Source: an uncultured Terriglobales bacterium (GTDB lineage: Bacteria > Acidobacteriota > Terriglobia > Terriglobales > Acidobacteriaceae). From it: a stretch of DNA of 34,001 bases. This document shows, one piece after another, positions 7,896-18,483 of this stretch. Position numbers and translations under genes: made by a program. The stretch covers positions 1-34,001 of the forward strand of contig CATPBJ010000044.1 of assembly GCA_955652395.1 (NCBI GenBank), given 5' to 3'. The notes below the pieces were generated by a model. That model saw nothing but the letters and a program-made list of their open reading frames with translations, did no database searches and was not told where the DNA came from. Position 1 is the first letter of the stretch; each line of letters begins with the position of its first letter.

Positions 7896-9770
7896 CTACG
7901 GCAGCAGCCCAAACACTCCCACGCTATTCGTCGTCCCCACGTACACTTTGCCGTTCACGATCGTGGGCGTGATGAACTTGTTGCCCGCTCCGAACTGATC
8001 GCGGCTGCCGGCCTGGTTGCTGTTGTATAGCTCATGCAGATTACTGGCATCGTAGGCATGAAGGACGGCTGGAGTGGTGTTTTCCGCCGCCCACGCAATG
8101 GCGTTACTGGTCCCGTTCGCCGAAATGCTGGGAGTCGCGCCCGGATAGAGAAAAGTATTACTGGTCTGACTACTCGGACCGGTGGAGAACCTGGCATTGG
8201 TAATCTTGAAAGCCTTGATGGCATCTCCTACCGCGCCGTAGTAGAGCGTCTCGTTAAAGTATGCGGGCATGCCGAATACGCCGCCCCCCAGGACTCCTGT
8301 CAACTCCTGATAGATGTTGTTGCTGCTGCTGTTGAACTTGCCCATTGCATCCCGGTTCACCACGTAGATGTGCCCGTCTTTACCGGCCCCGACGGCCAGA
8401 TGCCGGATGTTGCCGCTGCCATCGGTGAGATCAGGCAGCACCAGGGCTCCTCCCGAACCGAGATCGGCGTCGGAGTCATTCTCTTGCTGTTGATTCTGCA
8501 TCTCGAAGTAATCCGCCACTGCCAGTCTGCCGGAGGTAGAAATCTTCAGGAACGCGTTGCCGTAATTGCCGTTGCTGGGGAATCCGCTGGGATTGAGCGT
8601 GGTGCCGAAATCCCCGTTGGCATCGAGGAGATAGATATTTCCCGAGCTGTCTGCAGCCGGTCCGGTGTCCGCCATCCAGATTGATCCTTCGCTGCCGTTG
8701 GGCACGACATTGAGGACACTGGTCTGTGCCAGGGTCGTCTGGTTGTATCCCATGATCCATCCCGTATAGGGACGAATGTCGCAGTGCGACGCCCAGGTGG
8801 TGTACACCACTCCATTCAACAGGAGCAGCGCCGCCCGCTCTTTATACTGCGCTGGATCGAAGATCACGTTGCCGTTGGAGCTGTTATCCCCGGTACCCGG
8901 GAATGAAGCCGTGATGTTCTGGGGGCCGCCGAACAATTCCGCGCCGGTAGTAACGTCCAGGGCATGCAGGCGCTGGAAGTAAGTGGACCCGGATTTTGAC
9001 ATGGCCACTACGTAGATCACACCATGCGTGCCTGCATTGCGGTCAATCACGGGTGTGGCCGTGATTCCGATCTCGGGATTGATCTGGTCGCATCCCCGGG
9101 GATCGCTCGTGACTTCTCCTGCGCCCAGAGTTGAAACCTTCCACAGCTGGGTGCCGGAGTCGGCGTCAAAGGCATAGACGCTGCCGTGTTCGGTGGCGAC
9201 GTAGAGCACATTGTGGGTTGCGCCACCGATATTCGCGAGCTGGGCCAGGTAAAGCGGCTGGGCATCGACTTTTCCGTCTACCGGTAGGGAAAGGAGTTTG
9301 CCGAAAGTGGTTGAATTGACATTAGCGGTGGTGAGAACAGCTTCGTTCAGGTTCTGCCCGGTACGGGCGACGTCGTTGTGGTAGGTCACCACGTCGACGG
9401 CTGCGGTCGCTCCCCTCACGGACAGAGTCGCTGGATTGCTGGTGGTGCTGCCCACGGAATTGCTCACCACTACCCGGAATGTGGCGCCGTCGTCAGCGAT
9501 GGTGACTGGAGAGGTGGTGTAACTGGCCGAGGCCGCGCCCGAAATCGCCGTCCCGTTCCTTTGCCATTGGTAGGTCAAGGGACCGTTGCCCGTCGCCGTC
9601 GTCGAGAACGTAGCGGTTTCGCCGAGCGCTACCCTGCTGTTCGACGGATGGGTCATGATTGCGGGAGCCCCCGCACTTGGTGCGGGAGAAGACGTAGTGC
9701 CTCCGCCACATCCCAAGACAATCACGAAACTCAAAGACAAGCATAGTACGGCGAAAGCGTGCAAGCGCAT
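7896..9770 (-). CDS. Secreted lipoprotein with Ig-like domain and PQQ-like beta-propeller
   Basis: A 624-residue protein. The N-terminus has a hydrophobic signal ending in the lipobox VLGC, so it is probably lipid-anchored at Cys21. An Ig-like domain follows (about residues 37-118), with GETATFSTTATG, LTYQWQRNGTAI and ADDGATFRVVVSN, the pattern of bacterial I-set repeats. The remainder resembles PQQ-like/quinoprotein repeats: LYVATEHGSVYAFDADSG, LWKVSTL and the final VNGKVYVGTTNSVGVFG. Such proteins are abundant in Acidobacteria and may be exported binding or enzyme-like proteins; no catalytic residues were identified. A promoter lies at 9838-9867. Confidence 0.8.
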   Translation of the reverse strand: MRLHAFAVLCLSLSFVIVLGCGGGTTSSPAPSAGAPAIMTHPSNSRVALGETATFSTTATGNGPLTYQWQRNGTAISGAASASYTTSPVTIADDGATFRVVVSNSVGSTTSNPATLSVRGATAAVDVVTYHNDVARTGQNLNEAVLTTANVNSTTFGKLLSLPVDGKVDAQPLYLAQLANIGGATHNVLYVATEHGSVYAFDADSGTQLWKVSTLGAGEVTSDPRGCDQINPEIGITATPVIDRNAGTHGVIYVVAMSKSGSTYFQRLHALDVTTGAELFGGPQNITASFPGTGDNSSNGNVIFDPAQYKERAALLLLNGVVYTTWASHCDIRPYTGWIMGYNQTTLAQTSVLNVVPNGSEGSIWMADTGPAADSSGNIYLLDANGDFGTTLNPSGFPSNGNYGNAFLKISTSGRLAVADYFEMQNQQQENDSDADLGSGGALVLPDLTDGSGNIRHLAVGAGKDGHIYVVNRDAMGKFNSSSNNIYQELTGVLGGGVFGMPAYFNETLYYGAVGDAIKAFKITNARFSTGPSSQTSNTFLYPGATPSISANGTSNAIAWAAENTTPAVLHAYDASNLHELYNSNQAGSRDQFGAGNKFITPTIVNGKVYVGTTNSVGVFGLLP

Positions 9771-10093
9771 GGTTGGAAATGCTCTCTCTAGGAAGCGGCT
9801 CAGAATAGCCGCGTAAATTTTGGGCCAAGGTTCAAAAAGTATGCCAGTTCTACCCTTTAAAACTCAATATCTCTCGCCACTCTCAGTGCAACCATCCTCA
9901 AGTTCCAGGACTGATCACACCAATTCGACTAAGTAAGTACAAGTGACTTATGGTCATGGCTCTTGGGACAGCCACGAATTTAGAACTCAGCCCTGAGCTC
10001 TTCTGCCCGATTGCAATTTGCGGTGGGGAGCGTTGGTAAATAGGTTCTTCAGCTGTTTTCATGGGATAGAGTTTGTTAGTCTCGGGCGGCCAA
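9771..10093. other. Divergent intergenic region, lipoprotein / lipid kinase
   Basis: About 320 bases. It holds the minus-strand promoter at 9838-9867 and, farther out at 9931-9951, a run of AAGTAAGTACAAGTGACTTA with repeated half-sites that could bind a regulator. No gene was recognised. Confidence 0.35.
9838..9867 (-). promoter_or_regulatory. Sigma-70-like promoter of the PQQ-like lipoprotein gene
   Basis: On the minus strand TTGAGT (9867-9862) is followed after 18 bases by CATACT (9843-9838). Each matches consensus at five or four of six positions. The leader would be about 60 bases long. Confidence 0.45.
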
Positions 10094-11041
10094 ATGCGAG
10101 TCGCGGTTATTCTTGGGTTGGGTTCGTCGACGGGGCATCTGGACCCGTTTGCACGAAACTCCGATGCAACCTGGCAACTTGGGTTGCCCGCGAACTCAAC
10201 TGACGCGGACGCAATCCTGGTCCTGGGCGGCGACGGTACAGTGCACCGTCATCTGCCGCAACTGGTCAAACTGCAACTCCCGGTGCTCGTCGTCCCGCAC
10301 GGTAGTGGCAATGATTTTGCGCGCGCCTTGAAGCTTAGCAGCGTGGGCGGTGCGCTGGCTGCATGGCGTCAGTTCGCTTCCCGCCGGCATCCCGGCGAGG
10401 AGCCCGGCAAGAACAACGACCATGTGCGCCGCATTGATCTGGGAGTGATCTCAGCCCTTCCTTCCGCCGGTGCGGCCACGGCCGCGGATGTACCCGAGCC
10501 GCGCGGACGCTACTTCGGTTGTGTCGGAGGAGTGGGGCTCGATGCCGAGGTCGCGCGGCACGCCAACCAACTGCCTCGCGCCATGCGCCGGCGTGGCGGC
10601 TACCTGCTCAGCCTTGTGCCGGCGCTGTTCGGCTTCCAACCCGTGGCGGTAAAACTTCAGGCCTCGCGAGACGATTCATCGAGCGGGTTGGACACTCGCC
10701 ACGACGGGCCTGCGATGGTGGTCGCCTTCGCCAACACTCCCACTTACGGTGGAGGCATCCTGATCGCCCCGCATGCCCAGCTCGACGACGGAAAGCTCGA
10801 GATCTGCGTGGTCGGAGCCATGACAAAAACCCGCCTGCTGCGGTTATTTCCCTCCGTCTACTCCGGCCGCCATTTGAACATTCCCGAGGTGAACTATTTC
10901 CAGACGGACCGTTTGCGAATCGAAACTGAAAAACCTTCAGAGGTCTACGCCGACGGCGAGCACGTGTGCTCCACACCGGTCGAGGTAACGGTGGAGCGGG
11001 CGGCTCTGAAAGTGATTGTGCCGGGGTCGCAGACCGGTTGA
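10094..11041 (+). CDS. Diacylglycerol/lipid kinase family protein (DgkB/YegS-like)
   Basis: A 315-residue protein of the DAGK catalytic superfamily, which phosphorylates diacylglycerol or related lipids with ATP at the cytosolic face of the membrane. The nucleotide-binding GGDGTVH lies at residues 45-51 and VPHGSGNDFAR at 67-77, where family members often have GTxND; the Ser/Gly here is a mild variant. The C-terminal beta domain has FANTPTYGGGILIAPHA, DDGKLEICVV and the closing EVYADGEH. The open frame extends to a TTG at 10073, but ATG 10094 gives the normal MRVAVILG start. The substrate cannot be told from sequence. Confidence 0.87.
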   Translation: MRVAVILGLGSSTGHLDPFARNSDATWQLGLPANSTDADAILVLGGDGTVHRHLPQLVKLQLPVLVVPHGSGNDFARALKLSSVGGALAAWRQFASRRHPGEEPGKNNDHVRRIDLGVISALPSAGAATAADVPEPRGRYFGCVGGVGLDAEVARHANQLPRAMRRRGGYLLSLVPALFGFQPVAVKLQASRDDSSSGLDTRHDGPAMVVAFANTPTYGGGILIAPHAQLDDGKLEICVVGAMTKTRLLRLFPSVYSGRHLNIPEVNYFQTDRLRIETEKPSEVYADGEHVCSTPVEVTVERAALKVIVPGSQTG

Positions 11042-11089
11042 GCCCGGAGGTTTCACAGACCAGATTCAGGACAGATTGTCGAGGAACGG

Positions 11090-11265
11090 TTACTTCTTGC
11101 GCCCGCCCTTGCGGAGCGTATCCATCATGGCGGCGATGCGTTTTTCCCGGGTTTCCGGCTTTTTCGCGTCCTCGATGGCCCGCACATATTCCTTCTGATG
11201 GGTGAAGGAGAGCTTCAGGCAAAACTCTCTGTTAGGGTCGGGTTCAGCGCAAACTCTTTCATTTC
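11090..11265 (-). pseudogene. C-terminal remnant of a YdeI/OmpD-associated family protein
   Basis: On the minus strand an open frame of about 57 codons, ending at TAA 11090-11092, encodes FCLKLSFTHQKEYVRAIEDA, then KKPETREKRIAAMMDTLRKG. This matches the conserved C-terminus of YdeI/OmpD-associated proteins (xxxYTHxxEYxxWIxxAKxxETRxRRI). The frame opens right after a stop near 11266 with no usable ATG ahead of the conserved part, and it overlaps the end of the MBL-fold gene. The rest of the gene is absent, so this is a truncated relic. Confidence 0.65.
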
Positions 11266-12089
11266 TTCAGCGCCATCTTCCCTTTATCGTCCTTCGCCAC
11301 ATATGCCCAGGGCAGCGTCGCATCATGAGTAAACATGGTCAGCCACTTCTCCGGCACTGCCTGCGCGTAGTAACGCTTACGGCTTTCGATGGTCTCGATC
11401 GGATACAGGTCGTAGGACATCACCCAGTTCAAATCAAGATGCGCGCTGCTTGGAATCAAGTCGGAGATGTAGCAGGCAGTCTGCCCGCCGCTCCGCACAA
11501 GAACGGCTTGCATGTCCCGCGTGTGTCCCGGATAGACGCGCACCGATATGCCCGGAAGAATTTCCGCATCCCCGCGCAGCAACTTCATCTGGCCACTTTC
11601 TACCAGCGGATCGTAATTCTCCGTGATGTAGCTGACCGCGTCCCGCTGATTTTCGTGCGCGTGCTTCCACTCCCCTTCCTGCACGTAATATTTCGCCTTA
11701 GGAAAAGTGGCGGCAATCTGATCACCCTTCCGGACCGTGTTCCAGCCGCAATGATCGAAATGCAGGTGGGTGTTGATGACAAGGTCGACATCTTCGGGTT
11801 CAATGCCCGCCGCCCAAAGTTTCTCCAGCAACTGCGCGGGCTGGCCGTAGATCTTGACCATCTTTTCCGAGAGCTTGTTGCCCACGCCGGTTTCGATCAG
11901 CACAGTTTGAGATCCGGTCCGCACCACGACTGAGTTCAATCCGAGTGGCACCAGATTGTTGGCGTCCGCCTTTACTTTGCGTTCCCAAAGGGTTTTGGGG
12001 ACGACACCGAACATGCCTCCGCCATCGAGATGGTAAATTCCGTCGGAGACAGCAGTGAGCTCGAAGTCGCCCAGAGTCATACGCTGCAT
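11259..12089 (-). CDS. MBL-fold metallohydrolase
   Basis: A 276-residue metallo-beta-lactamase-fold enzyme. The zinc motif NTHLHFDHCGWN (HxHxDH) lies near residue 110 from the chosen start, the later GHTRDMQAVLV carries the third-strand His, and ISDLIPSSAHLD supplies the bridging Asp. This arrangement, with the W-N after the HxHxDH, resembles N-acyl-homoserine-lactonase-like and related MBL hydrolases; the substrate is unknown. The frame can start at a GTG at 12119, but ATG 12089 (MQRMTLGDFELTAVSDG) begins where family homology begins. The C-terminus overlaps the YdeI relic. Confidence 0.85.
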   Translation of the reverse strand: MQRMTLGDFELTAVSDGIYHLDGGGMFGVVPKTLWERKVKADANNLVPLGLNSVVVRTGSQTVLIETGVGNKLSEKMVKIYGQPAQLLEKLWAAGIEPEDVDLVINTHLHFDHCGWNTVRKGDQIAATFPKAKYYVQEGEWKHAHENQRDAVSYITENYDPLVESGQMKLLRGDAEILPGISVRVYPGHTRDMQAVLVRSGGQTACYISDLIPSSAHLDLNWVMSYDLYPIETIESRKRYYAQAVPEKWLTMFTHDATLPWAYVAKDDKGKMALKK

Positions 12090-12149
12090 GGGATATGTGG
12101 CCTCGTTAAAGCCTATCACTGGCGAGCTTGTCCTGAGTGAAGTCGAAGG

Positions 12150-12217
12150 ATGTCCCCACCTGCCCCGGCCGAGCTTGCTCGCCTGGACAGACGCGGACGT
12201 CTGTTCCTACGTGGCCT
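12150..12217. repeat. Two-hairpin intergenic repeat, locus 1
   Basis: Contains GTCCCCACCTGCCCCGG, a small stem CGAGC/GCTCG, and a second near-palindrome GGACAGACG (12184-12192) / CGTCTGTTCC, ending in CTACGTGG. On the minus strand it reads as the same unit found at 13.4, 15.4 and 18.3 kb. Confidence 0.6.
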
Positions 12218-12261
12218 GGGATAGCAGCCGCAGTTCTGCGGGCCACGCGTGCTAAAATTAC

Positions 12262-13377
12262 ATGAGTCCAATGCTTCCAGACGTGCAGCACCTCATGGAG
12301 CTACAGCAGGCGGACCGCGAAATCCTCCGCCTGAATCAGGAAGTCGCCGCGCTGCCCAAACGCGTGGCTGCGATCGAAGCAAAGTTGGCCGGCACCAAGG
12401 CCGGCTTGGAACAGGCCAAGGCCGCGGTCAAGGCCGACGAAGCCATCCGACGCAAGTACGAAAGCGCCATCCAGGACCTGCAGGGCAAAATCTCCAAGTA
12501 TCGCGACCAGTCTCTTGCCGTAAAAACCAACGAACAGTACAAGGCGCTGCTGCATGAAATCCAGTTCGCTGAGCAGGACATCAAGTCCAATGAAGACAAG
12601 ATTCTGGAATTGATGCTCAACGCCGAGGCCCGCGACAAAGACGTGAAAGCCGCCGAACTGGAACTGAAAGCCGAGATGGCGGAGATCGAGAAGGAAAAAG
12701 CTGCCGCGCGCGAGCGTACCAGTGAAGACGAAAAGCTGTTGGAGGAATGGAATGCCAAGCGCAACCAGGCCCGCGCCGGAGTGAACGAGGACCTGCTGCG
12801 CCAGTACGAACGCGTGGCGAAATTCCGCGGTTCGGGGCTGGCTGAGGTTCGCGACCAGAAATGCATGGGATGCCAGGTCATGCTGCGTCCGCAGACTTAT
12901 AACGACGTGCGTGGCGGGCAGATCGTAGTCTGCGAATCGTGCCAGCGCGTTCTGTACTTTGATCCTGCCACCGGAGTGGCAGTAGAACGGCCCAGCCTGA
13001 GCGCCAAGCGCCGGGCCCGACCCAAGACCCACGTCGACAAGGCCTGGTTTTACCGCGCGGCATACGGTGACCTGGGCGAGGTCTTCTTTGCCTTTCTGAA
13101 TGTTGATGGAAGCGCCAGCCGCCGGGTATATGACGCTCACACCGGCAGAAAAATTGGCGACACCGAATATCAGCCCGGCGATTTCAGCGCCGTTTTTGCC
13201 GACGATATCAAATCCGGAGTGCGCCTCCACACCACGCTGGACCTGGAGCAGCTTGATGAGTGGGCCTCGGAGCTGCCTATGACCGAACTCGACGAGCTGC
13301 ACGCCGACCTTAAGAAAGCCCTCCGCGAAGCCCCAGTCGAAGCCGCCCATCCGTCAGAACACCCAGCCGCCAGCTAG
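12262..13377 (+). CDS. Coiled-coil C4-type zinc-ribbon protein with C-terminal extension
   Basis: A 371-residue protein. Residues 12-185 form a long antiparallel coiled coil rich in Glu, Lys and Ala, with LAVKTNEQYKALLHEI typical of the CT398/YbgI-like zf-RING_7 group. A zinc ribbon follows with Cys201, Cys204, Cys224 and Cys227 (CMGC and CESC). Usual family members end about 15 residues later; this one continues for some 130 residues with a separate globular region (KAWFYRAAYGDLGEVFFAFL and RVYDAHTGRKIGD). Function is not established; related proteins are suggested to bind nucleic acid. ATG 12262 lies 3 bases after a TAAAAT hexamer, so ATG 12271 may be the real start. Confidence 0.8.
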   Translation: MSPMLPDVQHLMELQQADREILRLNQEVAALPKRVAAIEAKLAGTKAGLEQAKAAVKADEAIRRKYESAIQDLQGKISKYRDQSLAVKTNEQYKALLHEIQFAEQDIKSNEDKILELMLNAEARDKDVKAAELELKAEMAEIEKEKAAARERTSEDEKLLEEWNAKRNQARAGVNEDLLRQYERVAKFRGSGLAEVRDQKCMGCQVMLRPQTYNDVRGGQIVVCESCQRVLYFDPATGVAVERPSLSAKRRARPKTHVDKAWFYRAAYGDLGEVFFAFLNVDGSASRRVYDAHTGRKIGDTEYQPGDFSAVFADDIKSGVRLHTTLDLEQLDEWASELPMTELDELHADLKKALREAPVEAAHPSEHPAAS

Positions 13378-13392
13378 TCCTCAATCAGTAGA

Positions 13393-13524
13393 GACCACCA
13401 CGAACCCCGTAGGGGCAGATGTCCTCATCTCCCGGCGGAGCAACGCTGCGCTGATTTTCACTCCCGGCAAAGACACGGTCGAGCCGCGCTCGACAGGACA
13501 GGTGGGACACCTGTCCCTACGTGG
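13393..13524. repeat. Two-hairpin intergenic repeat, locus 2 (inverted pair)
   Basis: Two copies facing each other. The left copy (about 13407-13450) has AGATG/CATCT around TCCT. The right copy (13478-13524) has a perfect stem GGACAGGTG/CACCTGTCC with loop GGA, next to GAGC/GCTC, and ends CTACGTGG. The right copy reverse complemented matches the left copy and locus 3. Confidence 0.65.
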
Positions 13525-13550
13525 TTCGCAGCGGCGTACCATCAATTGTT

Positions 13551-14765
13551 ATGGCCTCCAAGCCCGCTTCATCGCTTCCCTCCGTAAAGATCTCCCGCCG
13601 AGGCGCGCGCCGCCTGCAAGACGGCCATGTCTGGGTCTATCGCTCCGACATCATTTCGGCCAACGGAGCCGCTCCGGGCGCGGCCGTGGGCGTCACCGAT
13701 GAGCGCGGAAAATTTCTGGGGACGGCCCTCTACAGCAGCGCTTCCCAGATCGCGATCCGCATGCTTTCGCCCCGCGCGGTGGATGACCTCACCCGCCTGC
13801 TGCGGGATCGAATCCAGGGAGCAATCAGTTATCGCGAACGCGTGGTGCGCGACACCGATGCCTATCGTGTGATCTTCAGCGAAGGCGACTTTCTTCCCGG
13901 GCTGATCGTGGACCGCTACAACGACCTGCTCTCCATCCAGGCGCTGACCCAGGCCATGGACGCAAAGCCGGTCCGCAGCGTCATCGTCGCTGAGCTCGGA
14001 GAGCGCCTGAAACCTGGGTCAATCGTGGAACGTGTCGATCCCCGAATCCGTGAACTGGAGCAGCTTCCCGCCCGGCCTTCCGGCCTGATTCAGCGCGAGT
14101 TTCAGGGAGACATTCAACCAGAAAAGACCAGCACAGTTTTCACCATGAACGGAGTGTGCTTCCATTACGAGGCGCTGGAAGGCCAGAAAACCGGCTCATT
14201 CCTCGATCAGCGCGAAAACTACGCGGCCGCTGCCCGCTTCGCCCACGGGGAAGCCCTGGACGTTTTTTGCTACCAGGGCGGCTTTGCCCTGCACCTGGCC
14301 CAGTCCTGCTCCAAGGTCACGGGCGTGGACAGTTCCCGTCCCGCTCTCGAGGTTGCCGACCGCAATGCCACGCTCAACAGCCGCGAAATCGAATGGGTCG
14401 AAGCCAATGCCTTTGACCTCCTGCGGGACTACGCAGACGCCGGACGCCGCTGTGACACCATCGTGCTCGATCCGCCTGCCTTCGCCAAGAGCAAGAGCAC
14501 TCTCGAAACCGCCCTTCGCGGCTATAAAGAGCTCAATCTGCGCGCGCTCAAGATGCTGCGCCCCGGCGGAATCCTCGTAACATGTTGCTGCTCCTATCAC
14601 GTAAGCCCGGCCCAGTATCTCGACGTGGTGCGAATTTCGGCCCAGGATGTCCACAGAAATCTTCGCATCGTGGAAAACCGTGGGCAAGCGAAAGATCATC
14701 CGATCCTGCTAAACGTACCTGAAACTGAGTACCTGAAGTGCATTATTGCCTACGTAAGCAGCTGA
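13551..14765 (+). CDS. Class I SAM-dependent rRNA methyltransferase (RlmI-like)
   Basis: A 404-residue enzyme of the COG1092 group that methylates C5 of cytosines in rRNA or similar sites using S-adenosylmethionine. Residues about 10-90 form a PUA-type RNA-binding domain (KISRRGARRLQDGHVWVY). The methyltransferase domain includes TGSFLDQRENY, ALDVFCYQGGFALHLAQ (motif I) and the catalytic-loop DPPAFAKSK (motif IV). Start set at ATG 13551; the frame is open further up but inside the repeat. No Shine-Dalgarno; TACCAT (13537-13542) ends 8 bases before the ATG. The exact target cytosine cannot be deduced. Confidence 0.88.
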   Translation: MASKPASSLPSVKISRRGARRLQDGHVWVYRSDIISANGAAPGAAVGVTDERGKFLGTALYSSASQIAIRMLSPRAVDDLTRLLRDRIQGAISYRERVVRDTDAYRVIFSEGDFLPGLIVDRYNDLLSIQALTQAMDAKPVRSVIVAELGERLKPGSIVERVDPRIRELEQLPARPSGLIQREFQGDIQPEKTSTVFTMNGVCFHYEALEGQKTGSFLDQRENYAAAARFAHGEALDVFCYQGGFALHLAQSCSKVTGVDSSRPALEVADRNATLNSREIEWVEANAFDLLRDYADAGRRCDTIVLDPPAFAKSKSTLETALRGYKELNLRALKMLRPGGILVTCCCSYHVSPAQYLDVVRISAQDVHRNLRIVENRGQAKDHPILLNVPETEYLKCIIAYVSS

Positions 14766-14786
14766 AAATAAGGCTTAAAATTATGG

Positions 14787-14815
14787 TTGACAATGATACA
14801 CTAATATTTTATTAT
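14787..14815 (+). promoter_or_regulatory. Near-consensus promoter of the hsp20 gene
   Basis: TTGACA (14787-14792), a 17-base spacer, and TATTAT (14810-14815) make an almost perfect vegetative-type promoter in an AT-rich island. The leader would be about 57 bases long and ends in a strong AAGGAGG (14867-14873). No CIRCE or HAIR operator was seen. Confidence 0.75.
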
Positions 14816-14878
14816 CGACTTGCACTAAGCATTACACCCGAAGCACCAAGTTTCGAAGGGTTTATCAAGGAGGATTTT

Positions 14879-15379
14879 ATGACCGTACTAACCCGTTGGG
14901 ATCCCTACCGCGAGTTCAGCAGCGTACAGGATCGCTTGAATCGTTTGTTCAATGCCTCGTTCAGCGAGGGCCGGGACGAGTCCCTGGCCACCTCGAGCTT
15001 CGCTCCAGCCGTTGACGTTTACGAAGACGAACACGACGTCACCCTGAAAATCGAAGTTCCGGGGATCGACGAGAAGGATATTGACGTCCGCATCGAAAAC
15101 AACACCCTCACCGTTCACGGCGAACGCAAGTTCGAGAAGGAAGAGAAAGAAGAGAACTACCGTCGCATCGAGCGGCAGTATGGCAGCTTCACTCGCACCT
15201 TCACCCTGCCCAACACCGTGGACACCGAGAGCGTCTCCGCCAACTACGAGAAAGGCGTGTTGAAGGTCAAGCTGGCCAAGAAGGCCGAAGCCAAGCCCAA
15301 GCAGATCAAGGTCAATGTGGGCGGCGAAAAGACGCTGGAGGGCAAGCCGCAGCCGAAGAGCACTAGCCAAGCCGCATAA
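14879..15379 (+). CDS. Small heat-shock protein, Hsp20/alpha-crystallin family
   Basis: A 166-residue ATP-independent holdase that binds unfolding proteins and passes them to ClpB/DnaK-type machines. The alpha-crystallin domain spans about residues 40-145: FAPAVDVYEDEHDVTLKIEV, IDEKDIDVRIENNTLTVHGE and the final GVLKVKLAKK with the conserved G-V-L. A short flexible C-terminal tail with IKV (the I-x-V oligomerisation motif) follows. Upstream the frame is open for 47 codons, but AAGGAGG lies 5 bases before ATG 14879 and the frame ahead is AT-rich leader. It sits one spacer upstream of clpB, a functional neighbour. Confidence 0.93.
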   Translation: MTVLTRWDPYREFSSVQDRLNRLFNASFSEGRDESLATSSFAPAVDVYEDEHDVTLKIEVPGIDEKDIDVRIENNTLTVHGERKFEKEEKEENYRRIERQYGSFTRTFTLPNTVDTESVSANYEKGVLKVKLAKKAEAKPKQIKVNVGGEKTLEGKPQPKSTSQAA

Positions 15380-15385
15380 GTCGAG

Positions 15386-15434
15386 AACCACGTAGGGGCC
15401 GGTGTCCCCACTTGCCCGGTCGAGCGTAGCTCGC
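15386..15434. repeat. Two-hairpin intergenic repeat, locus 3
   Basis: One copy: CCACGTAGGGGCCGGTG, then TCCCC and a perfect stem CGAGC/GCTCG (15421-15433). It closely matches the reverse complement of the right copy at 13478-13524. It directly follows hsp20. Confidence 0.6.
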
Positions 15435-15442
15435 AGTTTGTG

Positions 15443-15479
15443 ACGGGAGGCGGTTAGACCGACGCCTCCCGTTAGTTTT
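15443..15479 (+). terminator. Rho-independent terminator after hsp20
   Basis: A perfect ten-base stem ACGGGAGGCG (15443-15452) / CGCCTCCCGT (15463-15472) with a ten-base loop, then TAGTTTTGG. It lies after the REP-like copy and before clpB, so hsp20 and clpB are probably separate transcripts. Confidence 0.65.
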
Positions 15480-15480
15480 G

Positions 15481-15591
15481 GTAAGTGGGTAATTTGGGAA
15501 TTGAGGGAATTTGAAATCTCTCACGGGTAGGCGCATGCTTAGAAGTGGTCCTAGCCATTTCAATTTCCAAATTATCCGATTACACAATTAC
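15481..15591. repeat. Imperfect AT-rich inverted repeat upstream of clpB
   Basis: The left arm (15481-15517) and the reverse complement of the right arm (15557-15591) both carry the words GTAA, GGGTAA/GTGTAA, AATTTGG, AATTG and TTGAAAT in the same order. The arms are separated by about 40 bases. The structure ends 15 bases before the clpB start, so it may affect its expression. Confidence 0.5.
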
Positions 15592-15605
15592 TAAATGGAG
15601 CCACC

Positions 15606-18266
<2,661 letters not shown>

Positions 18267-18290
18267 CCAGTAGCCACCCGCAATGCCCAG

Positions 18291-18415
18291 GTTAGGGGTA
18301 GGTGTCCTCACCTGCCCGGTTGGACGAAGCTCGACAAGGTGGAGGCCGCGGCCGAGAGCTCAGTCTAACCCTGCCGAGCTGCGCTCGACCGGACGGGTCG
18401 GAGACCCGTCCACCA
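18291..18415. repeat. Two-hairpin intergenic repeat, locus 4 (inverted pair)
   Basis: The left copy (18291-18337) has AGGTG/CACCT around TCCT followed by TGCCCGG. The right copy (18372-18415), in opposite orientation, has GGACGGGT/ACCCGTCC around CGGAG, plus CGAGC/GCTCG. The arrangement equals locus 2. Confidence 0.6.
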
Positions 18416-18435
18416 CACCGCCGATGTCACAGTGA

Positions 18436-18464
18436 TTGCCCAATTTCCCTTTTCGCCTTACCAT
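18436..18464 (+). promoter_or_regulatory. Promoter of ruvB
   Basis: TTGCCC (18436-18441), 17 bases, then TACCAT (18459-18464). Transcription would begin near 18471, adjacent to an in-frame GTG at 18472 and 13 bases before ATG 18484. Confidence 0.5.
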
Positions 18465-18483
18465 CCAGTCAGTGGCTACTGCA

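Noticed and set aside
12301..13350. 349-codon open frame on the minus strand opposite the zinc-ribbon gene
   Set aside because: It mirrors the GC-rich codon pattern of the plus-strand gene, has no family signature, and the plus frame has clear Cys motifs and coiled-coil character.
15386..15434. Terminator of hsp20
   Set aside because: Hairpin copy lacks a T tract and matches the dispersed repeat; the stem at 15443-15472 with a T run is the better terminator.
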